Below are positions 27,126 through 30,458 of a stretch of 30,458 nucleotides of DNA, in pieces. The first letter of the stretch is position 1. Each line of letters opens with the position of its first letter. The DNA is from a virus: IMG/VR virus record IMGVR_UViG_3300047457_000932, positions 1-30,458 of that record; one strand, given 5' to 3'. A program made the translations under genes and the position numbers. Below the pieces are notes generated by a model that was not told where the DNA came from, searched no databases, and worked only from the letters and a program-made list of their open reading frames with translations.

Positions 27126-27396
27126 TAAAAGGTCTGTAAAGATCAATATCTACGGAATCAAAGAAGTTTAAAACTTGTTCTGGGGCATACTTACATTTCT
27201 TTGTCAAGTAAGTATACAAAATGTTTATTTTAAGAGGCTTTTGTTTATTTAATGAATCAAGAAGCTTTAGCTGGAAGTGCTTTATAAATCTCTCAGAGTA
27301 TTTATGTTTCCACCTCTCAACAAACTCAGAACTTAATGTATCATTTATTAAATCTATAAAATCTACTATATCTATATTTATATTGTTGTTTGACAT
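27067..27396 (-). CDS. gp33-like late-transcription factor candidate (109 aa)
   Basis: This 109-residue protein starts MSNNNINIDIVDFIDLIND, and the second half reads INILYTYLTKKCKYAPEQVLNFFDSVDIDLYRPFITGRLKPLK. The pattern of helix, 'Y-x-EA-like' helix and a basic C-terminal helix resembles the late coactivator gp33 of T4 (112 aa) and its cyanophage relatives, but I rate this low. The gene's last 59 bp overlap the end of the nuclease gene (convergent). The upstream region has an AT-rich divergent promoter shared with 27451. If gp33-like, it would tie late RNA polymerase to the sliding clamp. Confidence 0.4.
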   Translation of the reverse strand: MSNNNINIDIVDFIDLINDTLSSEFVERWKHKYSERFIKHFQLKLLDSLNKQKPLKINILYTYLTKKCKYAPEQVLNFFDSVDIDLYRPFITGRLKPLKNSLSSSGSPL

Positions 27397-27420
27397 TCTT
27401 ATTTACTATATTAATCATTA

Positions 27421-27433
27421 TATAATATAAATA
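27421..27433 (+). promoter_or_regulatory. T4-type late promoter candidate TATAAATA
   Basis: TATAATATAAATA contains TATAAATA at 27426-27433, the exact T4 late consensus, 17 nt before the ATG at 27451; AGAGG lies 8 nt upstream of the ATG, within the expected leader. AT-rich sequence makes chance matches likely, but the position fits well. Confidence 0.5.
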
Positions 27434-27450
27434 TATTAGAGGTTACTTAA

Positions 27451-27828
27451 ATGGCTTTTTCTCAACAAATCCTAAAAAATATAAAAAATAAGTTATACGG
27501 GGATAAAATTATCTCTTACCCAGTATCTAAAAGCTCTGCTGGTATTAAAGTTGGCGATATTTTAGTCTTCAAGTATAAACTTTTAAATAGAGTTAAAGAA
27601 AGAACCGTGCTTGTTGTAAGACCTGTTGAGAAGGATGCCAAAACAGGAAACTCTCTTCTTACTTGTGTAAAAGTTACTCTGCCTAATCAAATAACCTTAG
27701 ATTATATTAAGAATCTATATACGGATAGAAGATCCTTAGGAGAGGATCAATATAGAACTTACATAATGTCTAAAATTATAGGTAACCCTCAAAAGATAGA
27801 TTATTTAAAGACAAAACAAAAGAGGTGA
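27451..27828 (+). CDS. Hypothetical basic protein (125 aa)
   Basis: I do not recognise this 125-residue basic protein (about a quarter Lys/Arg). A beta-barrel-like core VGDILVFKYKLLNRVKERTVLVVRPVEKDAKTGNSLLTCVKV suggests an SH3- or OB-like fold; the end is helical and Lys-rich (KTKQKR). It lies directly before the tape measure gene (stop overlaps its SD region), so it may be a small tail or baseplate component. It occupies the position of T4 gp28, but no likeness can be shown. Confidence 0.6.
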   Translation: MAFSQQILKNIKNKLYGDKIISYPVSKSSAGIKVGDILVFKYKLLNRVKERTVLVVRPVEKDAKTGNSLLTCVKVTLPNQITLDYIKNLYTDRRSLGEDQYRTYIMSKIIGNPQKIDYLKTKQKR

Positions 27829-27831
27829 TAA

Positions 27832-29583
27832 GTGGATCCTGATCAATTACAAGAGATTGCTAATAACTTTAGAGCTTCTTTAAGTCGTTTAGAATCTGTT
27901 ATTTCAGCGTTTACTGCTAAGGTAAATACTGTTGTTGATGATTTTAATGATTTAAACAATAAAGCTTTAAGTATTAATAGATCCTATACAGATGTGGCTG
28001 GTAGAGGGTTAGCTGCTACGGAAGGATTAAATTTAACTTTAAATAGTAAATTTTCAATTGGGTTAGAATTAAATAGACAAGCATTGTTTGGGAATAATAG
28101 GGAATTGATAAAACTAGCTGCCGCCCAGGAGGCATTAGGAAAATCAAGTGCTCCAACTATAGCTGCATTTAGAGAACTTCAAGTTGCTTTGAGATTATCT
28201 GAGAGTCAGACTAATGCCCTTGCAAAAGCTACTTTGGATTCTGCGTTAAGATATGGAATTTCTACAGAAGTTTTAGTTAATCAATTACAAAAACTTCAGC
28301 CTGTAATGGAAACTCTTTCCTTAGCTGGGCAAGACACTTCTCAGTTTGCATCTTTTGTAAGTCAACTAACAGCTAAATTAGGAGGGGAACGCAATGCAGA
28401 TAATGTTGCTAGAGCGTTAACAATCCTAACCGATGTCTCTAGTAAAAATCAAAATATGCTTGCTAGATTCGGAGTTCAAGACCTATCTAGAAGATTGATC
28501 TCTGGTCAAGGATCTCCAGAAGAACAATCTGCACTAGCAATTGAAGCAATTAGAAGATTTTCAATGGGAGTGCAATCTATGCAAGGTTCTCAAATAGAGA
28601 ACATTAGATTGTTACAAGAAATGACAGGGGGGAGTGCTGGGTTATTCTTATCCTTAAATACAGAACTTGAAAGAACAGCAAATAATATAAAGGAAAACGA
28701 TCCAACAAAAGCATTTGATCAAGTAATTAATAATTTTAAAAATTTAATGGACTCTTTGTTTGCTCCAATAAAACAGTCGGTGATGGATGCTGTTAAAGTT
28801 TTGATTGATGGGGCGATTCCTGTAATTAAATTTATAAGTGAAGTAATTAAGTCTATTACTTCACTTAGCCGTTTTACAGATCTTCTTATTATTGGATTTA
28901 TAAGCATAACTACTCTAGTAGTTGCTTTCCTAATTCCAACATTAACAGCATTAGTACAGGCATTTATTGCTTTATTATCTCCACTACTTCCACTTATTGG
29001 AGTAGTAGTTGCATTGGGATTAGCTTTATATGCTGTAATGAATATTTTTGATTTTGGATTTTCTGACATCTTTTCTGAACTTAAAAAAGTTTTTAATAAC
29101 TTTGGAGACTATATGATGCTAATAGTTTACAGATTAGCTCAAGGATTTTATAGCGTTCTTTCTTCTATTACTTTTGGAGATTGGTCAACTGGTTTTGAAA
29201 ATGATTCATTAGAATATCAGAAAAAAGCAGACGCATTAAGACAAAAAATAGATCAATCTGCTTTAACAACATCCGAACAAATTGAAAAAAACACAAGAAA
29301 AGAAATTAAAATTCCTGAGTTTATAAAGACTACTAATAAAGAATTAGAGGATGCTTTTAGAGTGATGTTAGGATTGCAATCAACAAATCCAGTTGCATCA
29401 CAAATGGTCGTGCTTAATGACAGAATAGAAAAATTAGTAGATAATTCAAATGTGCAAACAGAAAACTCTACTCAAACTGTACAAGCTCAAACTCAGACCG
29501 TACAAAAGTTAGAATTAGTGAACCAGAATGTAAAACAAACAAAGCCACTTCTAAGACCTCCAAGTTCATCTAGGACTTATTGA
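27832..29583 (+). CDS. Tail tape-measure protein (gp29-like)
   Basis: The 583-residue protein starts with GTG; AGAGGTG just upstream serves as SD and overlaps the previous gene's stop. It is long, helical and Ala/Leu/Gln-rich with coiled coils in the first 350 residues, two hydrophobic segments (about 361-415, IIGFISITTLVVAFLIPTL and ALLSPLLPLIGVVVALGL), and a Gln/Thr-rich tail. This is the profile of a tape measure. T4 gp29 has 590 residues, so a tail of T4-like length (about 90-100 nm) is expected. It also sits directly before a gp48/gp54-like gene, as in T4. Confidence 0.85.
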   Translation: MDPDQLQEIANNFRASLSRLESVISAFTAKVNTVVDDFNDLNNKALSINRSYTDVAGRGLAATEGLNLTLNSKFSIGLELNRQALFGNNRELIKLAAAQEALGKSSAPTIAAFRELQVALRLSESQTNALAKATLDSALRYGISTEVLVNQLQKLQPVMETLSLAGQDTSQFASFVSQLTAKLGGERNADNVARALTILTDVSSKNQNMLARFGVQDLSRRLISGQGSPEEQSALAIEAIRRFSMGVQSMQGSQIENIRLLQEMTGGSAGLFLSLNTELERTANNIKENDPTKAFDQVINNFKNLMDSLFAPIKQSVMDAVKVLIDGAIPVIKFISEVIKSITSLSRFTDLLIIGFISITTLVVAFLIPTLTALVQAFIALLSPLLPLIGVVVALGLALYAVMNIFDFGFSDIFSELKKVFNNFGDYMMLIVYRLAQGFYSVLSSITFGDWSTGFENDSLEYQKKADALRQKIDQSALTTSEQIEKNTRKEIKIPEFIKTTNKELEDAFRVMLGLQSTNPVASQMVVLNDRIEKLVDNSNVQTENSTQTVQAQTQTVQKLELVNQNVKQTKPLLRPPSSSRTY

Positions 29584-29595
29584 TAAGGAAAATAT

Positions 29596-30458
29596 ATGCC
29601 AAGTTATAATACAAATAGACAACTTCCCGAAAGATCTAGAGTAGTATTTTATTATCCTAGTCCTAAAGAAGGAGAGAGTTTTGTTCAAGTAGTTCTACCA
29701 TTCTATGAGAATATTGATATTAGAGAAAGTAAATCCGCTAGATATACAGAGTTTAAGTTACTTTCTAGGTCTAGTAATTTATATGGTTATACAGGTGCGG
29801 ATTCAAGACAGTTCGAATTAACATTTACTATAAATCTACCTCACATTATTTACGAACATCCAGGAGCACTAAAAGATCAATCTGGGCCTACAACTAGAGA
29901 TTGGGCAGATACTTTAAGAAATGCTACTGTGGATCCTTTAGCTAGACAATCTAGTAGATTAGCTAATAAGTTTTTACAAAAAGCTAAAACAGAATATCCA
30001 AATGTGCTTTCATTTCATAATGGTAATGGGAATGCTTCAAATTTTAGAGGATTATCAATTGTTGGCCCATCCCCTGAATTAGAAACACAGAAAAATTTAA
30101 TAAATGTGAAAGCAGCCGAGCTTGGATTATACTGGACTAATATTGTTAGAACTTCTGTTGTTACTAATTCTAAAAACCCAGTTTTAGGTCCCCCAATAAT
30201 TAGATTTACTCATGGGCTTCTTTATCAAGATGTTCCATGTATTTGTAAGAAATATTCAATAACTTATGATGATAAATCTGGGTTTGAGATGCAGACCTTA
30301 TTCCCAAGAATAATGAAGTTTTCTTTAAGCTTAGAAGAGGTTAGGGCTGGGGATTTCGGTAAATTCCAAAGAGGCCAAGTAGTATCTAGAGATAATTTAT
30401 CTGGATACGAAGCAATGTTCACAGAAGAGCCAAGTATGGATCCAGGAGAGTTATTATG
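29596..30458 (+). CDS. Baseplate tube-cap protein (gp48/gp54-like), 3' end missing
   Basis: This gene is cut by the window end; 287 codons are seen. It encodes RVVFYYPSPKEGESFVQVVLPFYENIDIRESKSARYTEFKLLSRSSNLYGYTGADSRQFELTFTINLPHI, the tube-type beta domain found in T4 gp48/gp54 and related tail-tube initiators, then a helical middle and LYWTNIVRTSVVTN, THGLLYQDVPCICKKYSITYDD. T4 gp48 follows gp29 and caps the baseplate to start the tube. AAGGAAA lies 6 nt before the ATG. The rest of the gene is not in the window, so gp48 versus gp54 is open. Confidence 0.75.
   Translation, partial: MPSYNTNRQLPERSRVVFYYPSPKEGESFVQVVLPFYENIDIRESKSARYTEFKLLSRSSNLYGYTGADSRQFELTFTINLPHIIYEHPGALKDQSGPTTRDWADTLRNATVDPLARQSSRLANKFLQKAKTEYPNVLSFHNGNGNASNFRGLSIVGPSPELETQKNLINVKAAELGLYWTNIVRTSVVTNSKNPVLGPPIIRFTHGLLYQDVPCICKKYSITYDDKSGFEMQTLFPRIMKFSLSLEEVRAGDFGKFQRGQVVSRDNLSGYEAMFTEEPSMDPGELL

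Overview
The window is part of a T4-type (contractile-tailed) bacteriophage genome. Neighbouring genes encode a T4 gp17-like large terminase and a gp20-like portal, and further on UvsW, a gp26-like tail/baseplate protein, a gp29-like tape measure and a gp48/gp54-like tube protein. That right-hand order partly follows T4 (uvsW-25-26-51-27-28-29-48-54). No integrase, repressor or host gene is visible. The host cannot be named. Sigma70-like promoters, a Sec-secreted lysozyme-like protein and the T4-type virion point to a Gram-negative host.

Layout. (1) Positions 1-7207 form a leftward, comparatively GC-rich island of small accessory genes: a GP88-like Cys-rich protein, a DUF932 protein, many unknown 29-104 aa proteins, an HNH endonuclease and a lysin. 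The first gene of most transcription units has a sigma70-like promoter whose -10 box ends 6-7 nt before the ATG, so the mRNAs should be leaderless. Internal genes instead have strong Shine-Dalgarno (SD) sequences and ATGA/GTGA overlaps. Seven copies of an intergenic repeat ending in GGGGCCCC separate the units. Six of them lie 89-111 bp upstream of a leaderless start. This layout resembles the mobile promoter/stem-loop cassettes (PeSL) described in T4-type phages, but the sequence is different. Two gaps of about 200 bp without genes (2239-2429 and 4543-4727) look like structured leftward RNAs ending in intrinsic terminators.
(2) Positions 7208-7590 are a divergent AT-rich switch region. Here strand, base composition and expression class all change.
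(3) Positions 7591-21921 are rightward and AT-rich: an unknown abundant-looking protein with a switch-like 5' UTR, terminase, portal, a scaffold-like acidic protein, two paralogous small virion proteins, an 1820-residue fibre and a membrane/coiled-coil protein. A leftward block at 8601-10129 (glycosyltransferase and membrane proteins) interrupts it.
(4) Positions 21922-30458 interleave leftward replication/recombination genes (UvsW, a UvsW.1-like protein, primase, a gp33-like candidate) with rightward tail genes and a PD-(D/E)XK nuclease. Gene ends overlap head-to-head and tail-to-tail.

The most unusual signal is at 8511-8601, just after the 7591-8457 gene. On the + strand it has an exact 13-nt match to the 3' tail of bacterial 16S rRNA (GGATCACCTCCTT, the anti-Shine-Dalgarno). 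It sits in what would be the exposed loop of a potential pseudoknot with 8-bp and 7-bp stems. Together with the leaderless starts on the left and poor SDs on several late genes, it suggests the phage may manipulate translation initiation. That is inference and needs RNA evidence. A second strong candidate is a -1 programmed frameshift (T TTT TTC, 24266-24272) joining the gp26-like gene to a 64-residue extension.
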